NCBI GenBank assembly: GCA_001771985.1
Contig: MERG01000052.1
Coordinates: forward strand, 11,613-47,478
Length of the DNA: 35,866 nt
Origin: Betaproteobacteria bacterium RIFCSPLOWO2_12_FULL_62_13
GTDB taxonomy: Bacteria; Pseudomonadota; Gammaproteobacteria; Burkholderiales; SG8-41
Direction of reading: 5' to 3'
Positions 1 through 8,291 of the stretch are shown piece after piece. The notes beneath the pieces were generated by a model that did no database searches, had not been told where the DNA came from, and worked only from the letters and a program-made list of their open reading frames with translations. A program made the position numbers and the translations under genes. How positions within the stretch are numbered: the first letter of the stretch is position 1; the number at the start of each line of letters is the position of its first letter.

Positions 1-4
1 AGAG

Positions 5-21
5 TTACAATGTCTTACAAT
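5..21. repeat. Direct repeat TTACAAT with 10-bp period
   Basis: TTACAAT occurs at 5-11 and again at 15-21, one helical turn apart. Tandem half-sites with this spacing are typical of OmpR/PhoB-class response-regulator boxes, but no regulator is visible here and the upstream gene is outside the window. This is only a possible operator. Confidence 0.2.
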
Positions 22-100
22 TCGCAACGGTCCGGTCCCGGCGCCGGGAGCGCAGTCTATGGTGCACGCAGGGTCAGCCGAGCGCACCGCGCCGGGCAAG

Positions 101-128
101 AAGGGTCAGGAGACCCTTACAGTATAAT
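101..128 (+). promoter_or_regulatory. Possible maeB promoter with inverted repeat upstream of TATAAT
   Basis: A perfect 7-bp inverted repeat, AAGGGTC (101-107) and GACCCTT (112-118) with a 4-nt loop, sits four bases ahead of a consensus -10 hexamer TATAAT (123-128). No good -35 hexamer lies 16-18 bp upstream, since the inverted repeat occupies that place. It could be an operator for a regulated promoter, or a terminator of the preceding gene that happens to adjoin a -10-like sequence. The rest of 1-212 shows no gene. Confidence 0.35.
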
Positions 129-212
129 CCACGAATCCGCTAACTGCGCGGCTTGAGGCCAGCGGCAAAGCATTGCTCAACGCGCATTTTCCTCATCATC
201 GGGTTTATCCGC

Positions 213-2507
213 ATGGATGAACAACTGCGCAATGCGGCCCTCGAATATCACCGCTCGCCCGTGCCCGGCAAGATTTCCGTCACTGCTACCAAGGGTCTCG
301 TCAACCAGCGCGATCTTGCGCTCGCTTATACGCCCGGCGTCGCGACCGTCTGCGAGGTGATCGCTGCGGATCCGGCCGAGGCGCGCAGCCTCACCGCGCG
401 CGGCAATCTGGTGGCGGTGATCACCAACGGCACGGCGGTTCTGGGCCTGGGTGCCATCGGCCCGCTCGCTGCAAAACCGGTTATGGAAGGCAAGGCGGTG
501 CTGTTCAAGAAATTCGCCGGCATCGACGTCTTCGACATCGAGATCAACGAGCGCGACCCGGAGAAGCTGGTCGAGATCATCGCCAGCCTCGAACCCACTT
601 TCGGTGGCATCAACCTCGAGGACATCAAGGCGCCCGAGTGTTTCATCGTCGAGAGGAAGCTCAGGGAGCGCTGCAAGATCCCGGTGTTCCATGATGATCA
701 GCATGGCACGGCGATCATCGTCGGCGCGGCGATCCTGAACGGGCTGAAGGTGGTCGGCAAGGACATATCCGGAATACGACTCGTGGTCTCCGGAGCGGGT
801 GCGGCGGCGCTCGCCTGCCTCGGCCTGCTCGTGAAAATGGGCCTGCCCCGGCAGAACATCGTCGCCACCGATATCAAGGGCGTGGTCTACAAGGGCCGCA
901 AAGAGGAGATGGATCCGGACAAGGAGCAGTATGCGGTCGAGACCAGGGCACGCACGCTCGCTGAGGTGATCGGCGGTGCCGATGTCTTCCTCGGACTCTC
1001 GGCGGGCGGCGTTCTCAAGCCCGAGATGGTGAAGAAGATGGGCGGCAAGCCGCTCATCCTGGCGCTCGCCAATCCGGAGCCGGAAATCCGCCCTGAGCTT
1101 GCGAGGCAGGCGCGCCCCGATGTGGTGATCGCCACGGGCCGCTCCGACTATCCGAATCAGGTGAACAACGTCCTTTGTTTTCCCTTCATTTTCCGCGGTG
1201 CGCTCGATGTTGGGGCCACCACTATCACCACCGAGATGGAGCTTGCCGCGGTGCGCGCGCTTGCCGAACTCGCGCAGGCGGAGCAGTCCGATATCGTGGT
1301 GGCGGCCTACGGCGAGCAGAACCTGACTTTTGGTCCGAAGTATCTGATTCCGAGACCCTTCGATCCGCGGCTGATCGGCCGAGTCGCGCCAGCGGTGGCC
1401 AAGGCGGCGATGGCGGGTGGCGTAGCGACGCGTCCGATCGCGGATCTGGACGCGTACCGCGAGCGGCTCGATCAGTTCGTGTATCAGTCCGGTTTGATCA
1501 TGAAACCGGTGTTTGAGGCGGCGAAGCAGGCGCCCAAGCGGGTGGTCTACGCCGAAGGCGAGGATGAGCGCGTGTTGCGTGCCGCGCAGGTGTTGATCGA
1601 TGAGGGCATCGCGCGGCCGATACTGATCGGGCGTCCGGAAGTCCTCCAGTCGCGAATCGACCGCCTGGGCCTGCGCATGAAAATGGATGAGCATTTCGAC
1701 CTCGTCGATCCCGGCAACGATCCGCGTTATCACGAGCACTGGACCGAGTATCTCCGGCTCGCCGAGCGCAAAGGCGTCACCCCCGAAATCGCCAAACTCG
1801 ACATGCGCCGCCGTCGAACGCTGTTTGGAGCGATGCTCATGCATACGGGCGCGGCCGACGTGATGCTGTGCGGGCTGCTCGGCAGGTATCTCGGGCATCT
1901 GCGTTTTATCGACCAGGTGATCGGGAAGCGCGCGGGCGTGAATGATTTTGCGGCGATGAACATGCTGCTGCTGCCAAAACGCACCGTGTTCATCTGCGAC
2001 ACCTACGTCAATTTCGATCCCAGCGCCGAGCAGATCGCAGAAATGACAATTCTCGCCGCGGAGGAGATCCGGCGTTTCGGTCTGACACCCAAGGTGGCGC
2101 TGCTTTCGCATTCGAGCTTCGGCGCAGCGGACACGCCCACCGCACAGAAGATGCGCGCGGCACTGGCGTTGATCGAAAAGCTCGTGCCCAACGTGGAGGT
2201 CGAGGGCGAAATGCACGGTGACGCCGCACTGTCGGAGGAAATCCGCATGGGGGTGTTCCCGAGTTCGCGCTTGAAGGGCGAGGCGAATCTCCTGGTGATG
2301 CCAACGCTCGACGCCGCGAATATCGCTTTCAATCTGCTCAAGACCGCCGCGGGGGATGGCATCACGATCGGGCCCATCCTGCTGGGTGCGGCGAAGCCCG
2401 TGCATATCATGACCCCGAGCGCGACGGTGCGGCGCATCGTCAACATGACCGCGCTCACCGTGGTCGACGCCGGCGCCCAGCGCGGCGAGCAGAAGTGCTT
2501 GCTCTAG
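213..2507 (+). CDS. maeB: NADP-dependent malic enzyme, MaeB type
   Basis: Oxidatively decarboxylates malate to pyruvate with NADP reduction in the cytoplasm, linking the TCA cycle to pyruvate and NADPH supply. Three parts are visible: a malic N-terminal domain (about 15-150) with Y39 in YTPGV and K94 in EGKAV, matching the family catalytic Tyr and Lys; an NAD(P)-binding domain (about 160-400) opening with the metal-binding HDDQHGT (160-166); and a C-terminal phosphotransacetylase-like domain (about 430-755) that in this family is regulatory, not catalytic. The 764-residue length fits MaeB (about 759 in E. coli). I chose ATG 213 because [14 protein letters not shown] matches family N-termini; the frame stays open upstream to a TTG at 153. 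No clear Shine-Dalgarno is seen. The next gene, fumarase, acts in the same C4-acid metabolism. Confidence 0.96.
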   Translation: MDEQLRNAALEYHRSPVPGKISVTATKGLVNQRDLALAYTPGVATVCEVIAADPAEARSLTARGNLVAVITNGTAVLGLGAIGPLAAKPVMEGKAVLFKKFAGIDVFDIEINERDPEKLVEIIASLEPTFGGINLEDIKAPECFIVERKLRERCKIPVFHDDQHGTAIIVGAAILNGLKVVGKDISGIRLVVSGAGAAALACLGLLVKMGLPRQNIVATDIKGVVYKGRKEEMDPDKEQYAVETRARTLAEVIGGADVFLGLSAGGVLKPEMVKKMGGKPLILALANPEPEIRPELARQARPDVVIATGRSDYPNQVNNVLCFPFIFRGALDVGATTITTEMELAAVRALAELAQAEQSDIVVAAYGEQNLTFGPKYLIPRPFDPRLIGRVAPAVAKAAMAGGVATRPIADLDAYRERLDQFVYQSGLIMKPVFEAAKQAPKRVVYAEGEDERVLRAAQVLIDEGIARPILIGRPEVLQSRIDRLGLRMKMDEHFDLVDPGNDPRYHEHWTEYLRLAERKGVTPEIAKLDMRRRRTLFGAMLMHTGAADVMLCGLLGRYLGHLRFIDQVIGKRAGVNDFAAMNMLLLPKRTVFICDTYVNFDPSAEQIAEMTILAAEEIRRFGLTPKVALLSHSSFGAADTPTAQKMRAALALIEKLVPNVEVEGEMHGDAALSEEIRMGVFPSSRLKGEANLLVMPTLDAANIAFNLLKTAAGDGITIGPILLGAAKPVHIMTPSATVRRIVNMTALTVVDAGAQRGEQKCLL

Positions 2508-2540
2508 GAGTTTGTCGGACTTGGCCCCGCAAACTCCTAG
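2504..2540. repeat. REP-like palindrome at the maeB stop
   Basis: CTAGGAGTTTG (2504-2514) and CAAACTCCTAG (2530-2540) form a perfect 11-bp inverted repeat that includes the maeB stop codon. The loop contains GTCGGACTT. A related sequence in the opposite orientation lies at 26192-26223, so this looks like a dispersed REP-type palindrome. It may also help end maeB transcription, although no T-run follows. Confidence 0.55.
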
Positions 2541-2541
2541 C

Positions 2542-2631
2542 GGTAAATGGTGAATAGTGAATGGTGAATGGTGACTATCCGGCCGCATAGCGGCGTTTTT
2601 TGCTATTCCCTATTCCCTATTCCCTATTCCC
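2542..2631. repeat. Paired heptamer arrays between maeB and fumC
   Basis: Two arrays with strict 7-bp period lie in the gap. At 2542-2576 there are five units of consensus GGTGAAT (GGTAAAT, GGTGAAT, AGTGAAT, GGTGAAT, GGTGACT). At 2604-2631 there are four exact units of TATTCCC. The second array read on the other strand is GGGAATA, one base per unit away from complementing the first, so an imperfect long hairpin is possible. This is one of the window-wide family of heptamer arrays. Confidence 0.8.
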
Positions 2632-2643
2632 TACCGAGGCTTT

Positions 2644-4068
2644 ATGGAAAAGAACGTACGCATCGAGCACGATACGATGGGCAGGATCGAGGTGCCCGCC
2701 GACAAGCTGTGGGGCGCGCAGACCCAGAGAAGCCTGCATCATTTCCATTTTCCCGGTGAGGCCATGCCCATCGAGGTGGTGCACGCCCAGGTTCTGGTGA
2801 AGAAGGCTGCCGCCACCGTCAACGTGGCGCTCGGGGCGCTCGACAAGAAAAAAGGGGAGGCGATCGTCAATGCCGCGGACGAAGCGCTTGCCGGCAAGCT
2901 CGACGAACATTTCCCGCTGGTCACATGGCAGACCGGCTCCGGCACGCAGACCAACATGAACGTGAACGAGGTGCTTGCCAACCGCGCCTCGGAACTCATG
3001 GGCGGCGAGCGCGGCGAAGCGCGGCTGGTGCATCCCAACGACGACGTGAACAAGGGGCAGTCGTCGAACGACACCTATCCGACCGCCATGCACGTCGCGG
3101 CGGTGATCGCTCTCGAGAAGCGGTTGAAGCCGGCGGTAAAGCGGCTGCGCGACACGCTCGACAAGAAGTCGAAGGCCTTCATGCGCATCGTCAAGATCGG
3201 CCGCACCCATCTACAGGACGCCACTCCGCTTACGCTGGGGCAGGAGTTTTCGGGCTACGTGGCGCAGCTTGACCACGGTCTGAAACACATTGACGACGCG
3301 CTGCCTCACCTGTACGAACTTGCGTTGGGCGGCACCGCGGTCGGCACGGGTCTGAACGCCCATCCCCAGTTCGCGGTGAAGGTGGCGGCGGAACTGAAGA
3401 AGCTCACCGGACTGCCGTTTGTCACCGCGCCCAACAAGTTCGAAGCGCTCGCCTCCTGCGACGCGGTGGTGCATGCTCACGGCGCGCTCAAGACGCTCGC
3501 CGCCTCCCTCATGAAGATAGCCAATGACATCCGCTGGCTCGCGAGCGGGCCGCGAAGCGGGATCGGTGAGCTCGCCATTCCCGAGAACGAGCCGGGCAGC
3601 TCGATCATGCCGGGCAAGGTCAATCCGACGCAGTCGGAGTCGATGACGATGGTGTGCTGCCAGGTGTTCGGCAACGATGTCGCGATCAACCTCGGCGGCG
3701 CCTCCGGCAACTTCGAGTTGAACGTGTTCCGCCCGCTGGTGATCCGCAATTTCCTGCATGGCGCGAGATTGCTCGCTCATGCCTGCGAGAACTTTGACGA
3801 GCACTGCGCGGCCGGCATCGAGCCCAATTACGAACGCATCGATCAGTTGATGCGCGATTCGCTGATGCTGGTGACGGCGTTGAATCCTCATATCGGCTAC
3901 GAGAAAGCCGCGGCGATCGCGAAGAATGCGCACAAGAAAGGCACCACGCTCAAGGAATCGGCGCTCGAGCTGGGCTATCTCACTGCCGAGCAATTCGACG
4001 AATGGGTGCGGCCCGAAGACATGGTCGGCATCAAGACCAAGTCGCCGTCCGGGAAAAGCAAGCGTTAG
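2644..4068 (+). CDS. fumC: Class II fumarate hydratase (fumarase C)
   Basis: Interconverts fumarate and L-malate in the TCA cycle; this class is an iron-free homotetramer. The 474-residue length fits FumC (467 in E. coli). Visible motifs are the substrate-binding [10 protein letters not shown] (about 97-106), GRTHLQDA with H189 (equivalent to the E. coli active-site His188), and the superfamily signature [11 protein letters not shown] (318-328), whose serine loop supplies the catalytic base. It follows maeB by 136 bp occupied by repeats, so co-transcription is uncertain. Aspartase and argininosuccinate lyase share the fold, but the close agreement with FumC motifs makes fumarase the clear choice. 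Confidence 0.96.
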   Translation: MEKNVRIEHDTMGRIEVPADKLWGAQTQRSLHHFHFPGEAMPIEVVHAQVLVKKAAATVNVALGALDKKKGEAIVNAADEALAGKLDEHFPLVTWQTGSGTQTNMNVNEVLANRASELMGGERGEARLVHPNDDVNKGQSSNDTYPTAMHVAAVIALEKRLKPAVKRLRDTLDKKSKAFMRIVKIGRTHLQDATPLTLGQEFSGYVAQLDHGLKHIDDALPHLYELALGGTAVGTGLNAHPQFAVKVAAELKKLTGLPFVTAPNKFEALASCDAVVHAHGALKTLAASLMKIANDIRWLASGPRSGIGELAIPENEPGSSIMPGKVNPTQSESMTMVCCQVFGNDVAINLGGASGNFELNVFRPLVIRNFLHGARLLAHACENFDEHCAAGIEPNYERIDQLMRDSLMLVTALNPHIGYEKAAAIAKNAHKKGTTLKESALELGYLTAEQFDEWVRPEDMVGIKTKSPSGKSKR

Positions 4069-4145
4069 ATTTGCCGTCAAGCTTGCCCCGGACTCGATCC
4101 TCGGACGCCAAGAACGTCAAGCAAAGAGGAAAACGAGGGGCTGTC

Positions 4146-4165
4146 ATTCCCGTGAAGGCGGGAAT
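4146..4165. repeat. Small REP-like hairpin ATTCCCG/CGGGAAT
   Basis: ATTCCCG (4146-4152) and CGGGAAT (4159-4165) pair perfectly around a 6-nt loop. The form TCATTCCCGN...CGGGAATC is a widespread intergenic palindromic repeat in proteobacteria. It lies in the fumC-SDR gap 15 bp before the SDR start codon, so an RNA hairpin would sit close to that gene's ribosome-binding site. Confidence 0.55.
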
Positions 4166-4180
4166 CGAATTTGAGGTGAC

Positions 4181-4891
4181 ATGGCGGACGCATCGCGCAT
4201 CGCGGTCGTGACCGGTGCTAATCACGGCATTGGTTTGGAAATCTCGCGTCAGCTCGCGCGGCGAGGCTTGATGGTGGTGCTCACGAGCCGCAGTGCGACC
4301 AAGGGTCGCGCCGCGGTCAAGGCGCTGCGTGACGACGGCGTTGTGGTCGATTACCACCTGCTCGACGTCAGGAGCCCCGTCAGCATCAGAGCGCTCGCCG
4401 CCTATCTCTCCGAGCGTCACGGCAGGCTCGACGTTTTGGTGAACAACGCCGGCGTGCTCCTGGATCCGCGCGGTTCACGCCTGCTCGACGCCAAGCCCAA
4501 GACTTTCCGCGACACGCTGGAGACCAATTTCTTTGGGCCGCTGCAACTCGTGCAGGCGCTCGCGCCGCTGATGAAGAAGAACGGCTACGGGCGCATCGTC
4601 AATCTGTCGAGCGGGCTCGGGCAGCTCTCGGATATGGGCGTTGGCACGCCTGCCTATCGTGTTTCCAAGACTGCCCTGAACGTGCTGACCCGCACGCTCG
4701 CCGCTGAACTCAACGGAACGGGCATCCTCGTCAATTCGGTGTGTCCCGGCTGGGTCAAGACCGACATAGGAGGGCCCAACGCGCCGCGCACGGTGGAGCA
4801 GGGCGCCGATACCGCAGTGTGGCTCGCGACGTTGCCAGATGACGGCCCTTCGGGTGGATTTTTCCGTGACCGCAAGCCGATTCCCTGGTAA
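4181..4891 (+). CDS. Short-chain dehydrogenase/reductase (SDR), carbonyl-reductase-like
   Basis: NAD(P)H-dependent oxidoreductase of the classical SDR type, substrate unknown. The 236-residue protein has the glycine-rich cofactor loop TGANHGIG (11-18), the NNAG motif, a catalytic serine in VNLSSG, and the YxxxK pair Y159/K163. The layout and the pattern around PKTFRDTLETNFFGPLQLVQ recall carbonyl-reductase-like SDRs. GAGGTG at 4173-4178 is a good Shine-Dalgarno for ATG 4181. The gene is convergent with the small exported protein gene, with heptamer repeats and a terminator between them. Specificity cannot be deduced from the neighbours. Confidence 0.88.
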   Translation: MADASRIAVVTGANHGIGLEISRQLARRGLMVVLTSRSATKGRAAVKALRDDGVVVDYHLLDVRSPVSIRALAAYLSERHGRLDVLVNNAGVLLDPRGSRLLDAKPKTFRDTLETNFFGPLQLVQALAPLMKKNGYGRIVNLSSGLGQLSDMGVGTPAYRVSKTALNVLTRTLAAELNGTGILVNSVCPGWVKTDIGGPNAPRTVEQGADTAVWLATLPDDGPSGGFFRDRKPIPW

Positions 4892-4914
4892 ACGGTGAAC
4901 AGCGCGCGGTGAAC
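4887..4914. repeat. Heptamer array at the SDR 3' end
   Basis: Four 7-bp units (GGTAAAC, GGTGAAC, AGCGCGC, GGTGAAC), the third badly diverged, begin inside the last codons of the SDR gene and run into the gap. The unit is close to GGTGAAT at 2542-2576, which supports one repeat family. Confidence 0.6.
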
Positions 4915-4917
4915 GGC

Positions 4918-4946
4918 AAAAAAGAACCCCGCCTCACCGGCGGGGT
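4918..4946 (-). terminator. Rho-independent terminator for the exported-protein gene
   Basis: ACCCCGCC (4926-4933) and GGCGGGGT (4939-4946) form a perfect 8-bp GC-rich stem with a 5-nt loop. On the minus strand it is followed by a T-rich tract (the complement of A-rich 4918-4926), the classic intrinsic-terminator form. It lies 26 bp past the stop of the minus-strand gene and also faces the end of the SDR gene. Confidence 0.82.
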
Positions 4947-4971
4947 CCATAGCGAATCGTGAGGCTCGCGC

Positions 4972-5214
4972 TTACATGCTGAGAATCTTCCTGGCCTTGG
5001 CGAGCGTATCGACTGACTCCTTATGCTTGCCGGCCTTGTGCAATTTCTCCCCCTCGGCGCGGTATTTCTTCACATCGGCCATCTGCGCGGCGGAGAGCTT
5101 GGCTTTCGGCAACGCTGCGTCGATCGCCTTCATGTCTTTTGGACACTGGAACGCAAACGCCGTGCTGCTGGCGAATGCAAGAATTGCTGCGATCATGATA
5201 CTGCGGAACTTCAT
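4972..5214 (-). CDS. Small exported protein of unknown function
   Basis: An 80-residue protein with a clear Sec signal peptide (MKFRSIMIAAILAFASSTAFA, cleavage probably after AFA at residue 21) and a mature part of about 59 residues rich in Lys and Ala. The segments KLSAAQMADVKKYRAEGEKLH and KESVDTLAKARKIL look like two amphipathic helices resembling a minimal TPR-like hairpin. I do not recognise the family. The start at 5214 is preferred over an upstream ATG at 5241 because AGGAG lies just before it and the signal peptide then begins the protein. It is probably periplasmic. A single cysteine follows the cleavage site by two residues, which is not a lipobox. Confidence 0.75.
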   Translation of the reverse strand: MKFRSIMIAAILAFASSTAFAFQCPKDMKAIDAALPKAKLSAAQMADVKKYRAEGEKLHKAGKHKESVDTLAKARKILSM

Positions 5215-5256
5215 TTCTTTCTCCTCTTGTCGGTTGGACAACGGTTATTAGTGAAA

Positions 5257-5275
5257 AGCGGGGCGCCACCCCGCT
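5257..5275. repeat. Inverted repeat in the divergent promoter gap
   Basis: AGCGGGG (5257-5263) and CCCCGCT (5269-5275) form a perfect 7-bp stem with a 5-nt loop, between the exported-protein gene (minus) and the Nudix gene (plus). Its position between divergent starts would suit an operator. A weak -10-like TAAAAT for the Nudix gene is at 5328-5333, with no -35 partner seen. Confidence 0.35.
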
Positions 5276-5368
5276 CGCAGGGCACATAACCTGTTTCGCC
5301 GTGGATGCGCTCGCGCCCACTACAGGGTAAAATCCCCAACAACAACAGCATCTTGTGCGCATCCTGGA

Positions 5369-6001
5369 ATGACTTACAATCCATTAACACAAAGGCATGC
5401 CGACTTATTCCCGATAACGCGGGACACCGTTATCGAGCGTCTGGCGCGCCCGGCTCCGCCACCGGAACCTGAAGACCTGTATGTCATCACGCTGACGGAG
5501 GGCGTGCGCGTCACGGAGGCAGCGGTGCTCGTGCCGCTGGTACCCCATTCCGGCGCGGTCAACGTGCTGCTCACCCAGCGCACCGCACACCTCGCTGATC
5601 ACGCCGGTCAGATCAGTTTTCCAGGAGGCCGCGTCGAGTCATCCGACAGGAACCGCGAGGATACGGCTTTGCGCGAGACCGATGAGGAGATCGGATTGAG
5701 ACGGACGCAGGTCGAAGTGCTCGGCCGGCTTCCCGACTACGAGATTCCATCGGGTTTCCGGATTACACCGGTCGTGGGCTGGATCGAGCCGCCATTCGAA
5801 CTCAAGCCCGACCCGTTTGAGGTCGACACCGTGTTCGAGGCGCCGCTCGCATATTTTCTGGAGCCCTTGAATTATCAGCGCCGGGAGTATCGTTTCCGCG
5901 ACCGCCACCGTCATTACATGGCGATCCCCTTCGATGGACGCTACATCTGGGGCGCCACCGCCGGCATGTTGTATAGCCTGTGCCGCATGCTCAGGGGTTG
6001 A
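5369..6001 (+). CDS. Nudix hydrolase, CoA pyrophosphatase (NudL-like)
   Basis: Probably hydrolyses the pyrophosphate bond of CoA or acyl-CoA, giving a phosphopantetheine product and 3',5'-ADP. The 210-residue protein has the CoA-Nudix signature LLTQRTAHLADHAGQISFPG (67-86) just before the Nudix box, which ends in ALRETDEEIGL (100-110) with the Mg-binding Glu residues at 103, 106 and 107. The box between GG (86-87) and RE (102-103) is longer than the textbook spacing, as usual in this subfamily. The Shine-Dalgarno is weak. The DUF3301 gene follows 17 bp downstream and patatin overlaps that, suggesting a three-gene transcript. Confidence 0.88.
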   Translation: MTYNPLTQRHADLFPITRDTVIERLARPAPPPEPEDLYVITLTEGVRVTEAAVLVPLVPHSGAVNVLLTQRTAHLADHAGQISFPGGRVESSDRNREDTALRETDEEIGLRRTQVEVLGRLPDYEIPSGFRITPVVGWIEPPFELKPDPFEVDTVFEAPLAYFLEPLNYQRREYRFRDRHRHYMAIPFDGRYIWGATAGMLYSLCRMLRG

Positions 6002-6018
6002 CGGCGTCGAGGGAAATG

Positions 6019-6351
6019 ATGTTCGAGATCTTTGCCGTTGTGCTGCTTGCCGGCATGGCGTGGCTGTGGCTATTCAGCCTGCGTGCTCGGGAAACGGCGG
6101 TTGAGGCCGCGCGGCGTGCCTGCATCGCCGAGGGCGTTCAGCTGCTCGATGACACCGTGGCGCTGGCTTCGTTCCGGCCGCAGCGTGCGAGCAGCGGAAC
6201 GCTGGCCCTGAGGCGAGTCTATCGCTTCGAGTTCAGCGATACCGGCAACAACCGCCTGGGCGGAAGCGTCACCTTGCTCGGGCCGGCGGTGCAGGCGCTC
6301 TATCTCGAACCGCATCGCGGGGAGGCCGCGTCGAGGCCTGTCTTGCGATGA
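6019..6351 (+). CDS. DUF3301 membrane-anchored protein
   Basis: About 110 residues with one N-terminal membrane segment (FEIFAVVLLAGMAWLWLFSL), then the family-typical RARETAVEAARRACIAEGVQLLDDTVAL and a short beta-rich domain. Function is unknown for the family, which is common in beta- and gammaproteobacteria. Two adjacent ATGs (6016, 6019) follow GAGGGA at 6009-6014; the second has the better spacing. Its stop overlaps the patatin start in an ATGA, so translation is probably coupled. Confidence 0.8.
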   Translation: MFEIFAVVLLAGMAWLWLFSLRARETAVEAARRACIAEGVQLLDDTVALASFRPQRASSGTLALRRVYRFEFSDTGNNRLGGSVTLLGPAVQALYLEPHRGEAASRPVLR

Positions 6352-7538
6352 AGGAAGCGCCGAAGATCGCACTCATCATGACGGGCGGCGGCTCCCGCGC
6401 CGCCTACCAGGTCGGCGTGCTGCGTGCGTTGGCGGAACTGCTGCCCCGCGGAGTCCGCAATCCGTTTCCCATCATCTGCGGCACGTCCGCCGGCGCCATC
6501 AACGCCGCGGTGCTGGCGGCGGCCGCCTCGAATTTCCGGCAGGGTGTGCGGCGCCTGATGGCGGTGTGGAGGAACTTCCAAGTGGGCCAGGTCTACCGCG
6601 CCGACCCGATCGGCGTGATTCGCAACAGTTCGCGCTGGCTGTTCGCCGGGCTCACCGGTGGCGCCTTCACGCGGAAGCCCGTGTCATTGCTCGACAATTC
6701 CCCGCTCGCCGAGCTGCTCCGGCGTCGTCTGGACTTTTCGGCGATCCAGCGCTGCATCGACACCGGCGATCTCATCGCATACAGCGTAACCTGCTCCGGC
6801 TACACCTCCGGGCAGTCGGTGAGTTTTTTCCAGGGGCAGTCGGGGCTGCAACCCTGGCAGCGCGCGCGGCGCATCGGTGTGGCGACGCCGATCACCGTCG
6901 AGCATCTGGTCGCTTCAAGCGCGCTGCCGTTCATCTTCCCGCCGGTGCACATCAACCGCGAGTTTTTTGGTGATGGCTCGATGCGCCAGATCGCGCCCGT
7001 CAGCCCCGCGCTACACCTCGGCGCGGACCGCCTGCTCGTAATCGGGATGGGCCGCCAACTGCAGCAGCGGCAGGTGGAGCGCAGCAAGGTCGATGCCTAT
7101 CCTTCCCTCGCGCAGATCGCCGGCCACGCGTTGAACAGCATCTTTCTCGACAGTCTCGAAGTCGATCTCGAACGTTTGCAGCGGATCAACCGCACCGTCG
7201 AGATCATCCCCAAAGAGGAGCTGGAACGGGCGAACTATCCGCTGCACCACGTCGATTTCAGGCTGCTGTCGCCCAGCGACGAGCTGGAGAAAATCGCCTC
7301 CCAACACGCCGGCGATTTACCGCGCACCATACGCACGCTGCTCTACACCGTCGGCGCGTTGAAGCGCAGCGGTTCCAACCTGCTGTCCTATTTGCTGTTC
7401 GAGAAATCCTACTGCCGCGCACTGATTCAACTTGGTTACCAGGACACTGTGGCGCGCAAGGATGATCTACTTTCTTTTCTCGGCTACGCCGGACAGGAAG
7501 CGCCTCCGCGCGCGCCCTGCTTCGGGAGGCCCGATTAG
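6348..7538 (+). CDS. Patatin-like phospholipase
   Basis: Predicted serine lipid acyl hydrolase with a Ser-Asp dyad. The 396-residue protein begins with the oxyanion-hole motif GGGSRAAYQVG, followed by the nucleophile elbow GTSAG (45-49, Ser47) and the catalytic DGS (Asp209; many relatives have DGG/DGA). The C-terminal 120 residues are extra and rich in charged helices. There is no signal peptide, so it is probably cytoplasmic or membrane-peripheral, like bacterial RssA-type proteins. It is translationally coupled to DUF3301 by an ATGA overlap. The lipid substrate is unknown. Confidence 0.9.
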   Translation: MKEAPKIALIMTGGGSRAAYQVGVLRALAELLPRGVRNPFPIICGTSAGAINAAVLAAAASNFRQGVRRLMAVWRNFQVGQVYRADPIGVIRNSSRWLFAGLTGGAFTRKPVSLLDNSPLAELLRRRLDFSAIQRCIDTGDLIAYSVTCSGYTSGQSVSFFQGQSGLQPWQRARRIGVATPITVEHLVASSALPFIFPPVHINREFFGDGSMRQIAPVSPALHLGADRLLVIGMGRQLQQRQVERSKVDAYPSLAQIAGHALNSIFLDSLEVDLERLQRINRTVEIIPKEELERANYPLHHVDFRLLSPSDELEKIASQHAGDLPRTIRTLLYTVGALKRSGSNLLSYLLFEKSYCRALIQLGYQDTVARKDDLLSFLGYAGQEAPPRAPCFGRPD

Positions 7539-7627
7539 TGGCGGCTGAGCGGCTGACCCAGGGAAGGACCCTGTGGCGGCATGATCTTGCGCTGTCCGCC
7601 AACGGTCGCAGCGGGCGACGACAGGTG

Positions 7628-7656
7628 TTGCCATGCTGGGCGCCAGCCGGTATAAA
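7628..7656 (+). promoter_or_regulatory. Sigma-70 type promoter of the greB-like gene
   Basis: TTGCCA (7628-7633) and TATAAA (7651-7656) are separated by exactly 17 bp and lie 30 bp before the ATG at 7687. This is one of the best -35/-10 pairs in the window and implies the greB-like gene has its own transcript, separate from the patatin operon. Confidence 0.65.
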
Positions 7657-7686
7657 GGCAGTTCAACCTGTGAGTGAAGAGCGGTC

Positions 7687-8199
7687 ATGAGCCGGGCATT
7701 TGTCAAAGAGAGCGATGACGATCTGGTTGCGGGCGAACTGCCCGAGCGGCCGTTGTCCGCGCACCCGAATTACGTCACCCCGCACGGGCTCGAGCAGTTG
7801 CAGGCGCGCGTGCGGCAACTGAACGAGCGCCATGACCAGCTCAAGTTGCAGTCGGAAGAAGACTCGGTCGCAAAGCAAAAACTGCGCGAGGTCGAGCGCG
7901 ATTTGCGGTATTTCAACACCCAGCTCGAGCGCGCGGTGGTCGTCGATCCGGCGGGACAGCCGCAGGACGAGGTGCACTTTGGTGCGGAGGTGAAGATCAC
8001 CGATGAGGACGGCAAGGAGCATCGATTCAGCATCGTCGGCGACAATGAAGCCGACGTCGCGGGCGGGAAAATCAGCTGGGCGTCGCCGCTTGCCAAGGCG
8101 ATGATCGGCTCGAAAGTCGGAGACGTCGTAAGCTGGCGCCGCCCGGCGGGCGACACCGAAGTCGAAATCACCGGAATCCGGTACCCTAAAACACCGTGA
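7687..8199 (+). CDS. GreA/GreB-fold transcription factor with shortened coiled coil
   Basis: 170 residues: a 26-residue acidic leader, a coiled-coil hairpin (about 29-87) and a C-terminal FKBP-like Gre domain (about 90-165; VHFGAEVKITDEDGKEHRFS and SPLAKAMIGSKVGDVVSWRR are diagnostic). Gre factors enter the RNA polymerase secondary channel and trigger RNA cleavage using acidic residues at the coiled-coil tip. By my hand alignment with E. coli GreB from the LVTxxG start to the IVD end, the hairpin here is about 59 rather than 72 residues, and the tip motif GDRSENADY is missing. It is usually annotated GreB in betaproteobacteria, but cleavage activity is doubtful. It follows its own promoter at 7628-7656. 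Confidence 0.85.
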   Translation: MSRAFVKESDDDLVAGELPERPLSAHPNYVTPHGLEQLQARVRQLNERHDQLKLQSEEDSVAKQKLREVERDLRYFNTQLERAVVVDPAGQPQDEVHFGAEVKITDEDGKEHRFSIVGDNEADVAGGKISWASPLAKAMIGSKVGDVVSWRRPAGDTEVEITGIRYPKTP

Positions 8200-8287
8200 C
8201 CCGTGACTCGTGTCTCGTGATTCGTGAGTCGTAGGCGCAAACACCTTGCTCGATTCACCAGTCACCAATCACCAATCACCAGTCACC
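8195..8287. repeat. Facing heptamer arrays forming an inverted pair, greB-like to CobD-like gap
   Basis: Five units of CGTGAYT type run at 8195-8229 (CGTGACC, CGTGACT, CGTGTCT, CGTGATT, CGTGAGT), and the greB-like stop codon lies inside the first. After 23 bp, five units of AATCACC type run at 8253-8287 (ATTCACC, AGTCACC, AATCACC, AATCACC, AGTCACC). The right array read in reverse complement is GGTGATT/GGTGACT, matching the left array unit for unit apart from about one base each, so a stem of about 35 bp is possible. It ends 4 bp before the next ATG. Confidence 0.82.
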
Positions 8288-8291
8288 GTTC

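Noticed and set aside
177-2588. Long 803-codon open frame on the minus strand opposite maeB
   Set aside because: It is a high-GC shadow of maeB, with composition rich in His/Arg/Asp and no recognisable motif, while the plus strand encodes a full malic enzyme.
2604-2631. TATTCCC repeats as a possible CRISPR array or iteron origin
   Set aside because: Units are only 7 bp with no spacers, no cas genes, no rep gene and no DnaA boxes nearby. They belong to the window-wide heptamer arrays.
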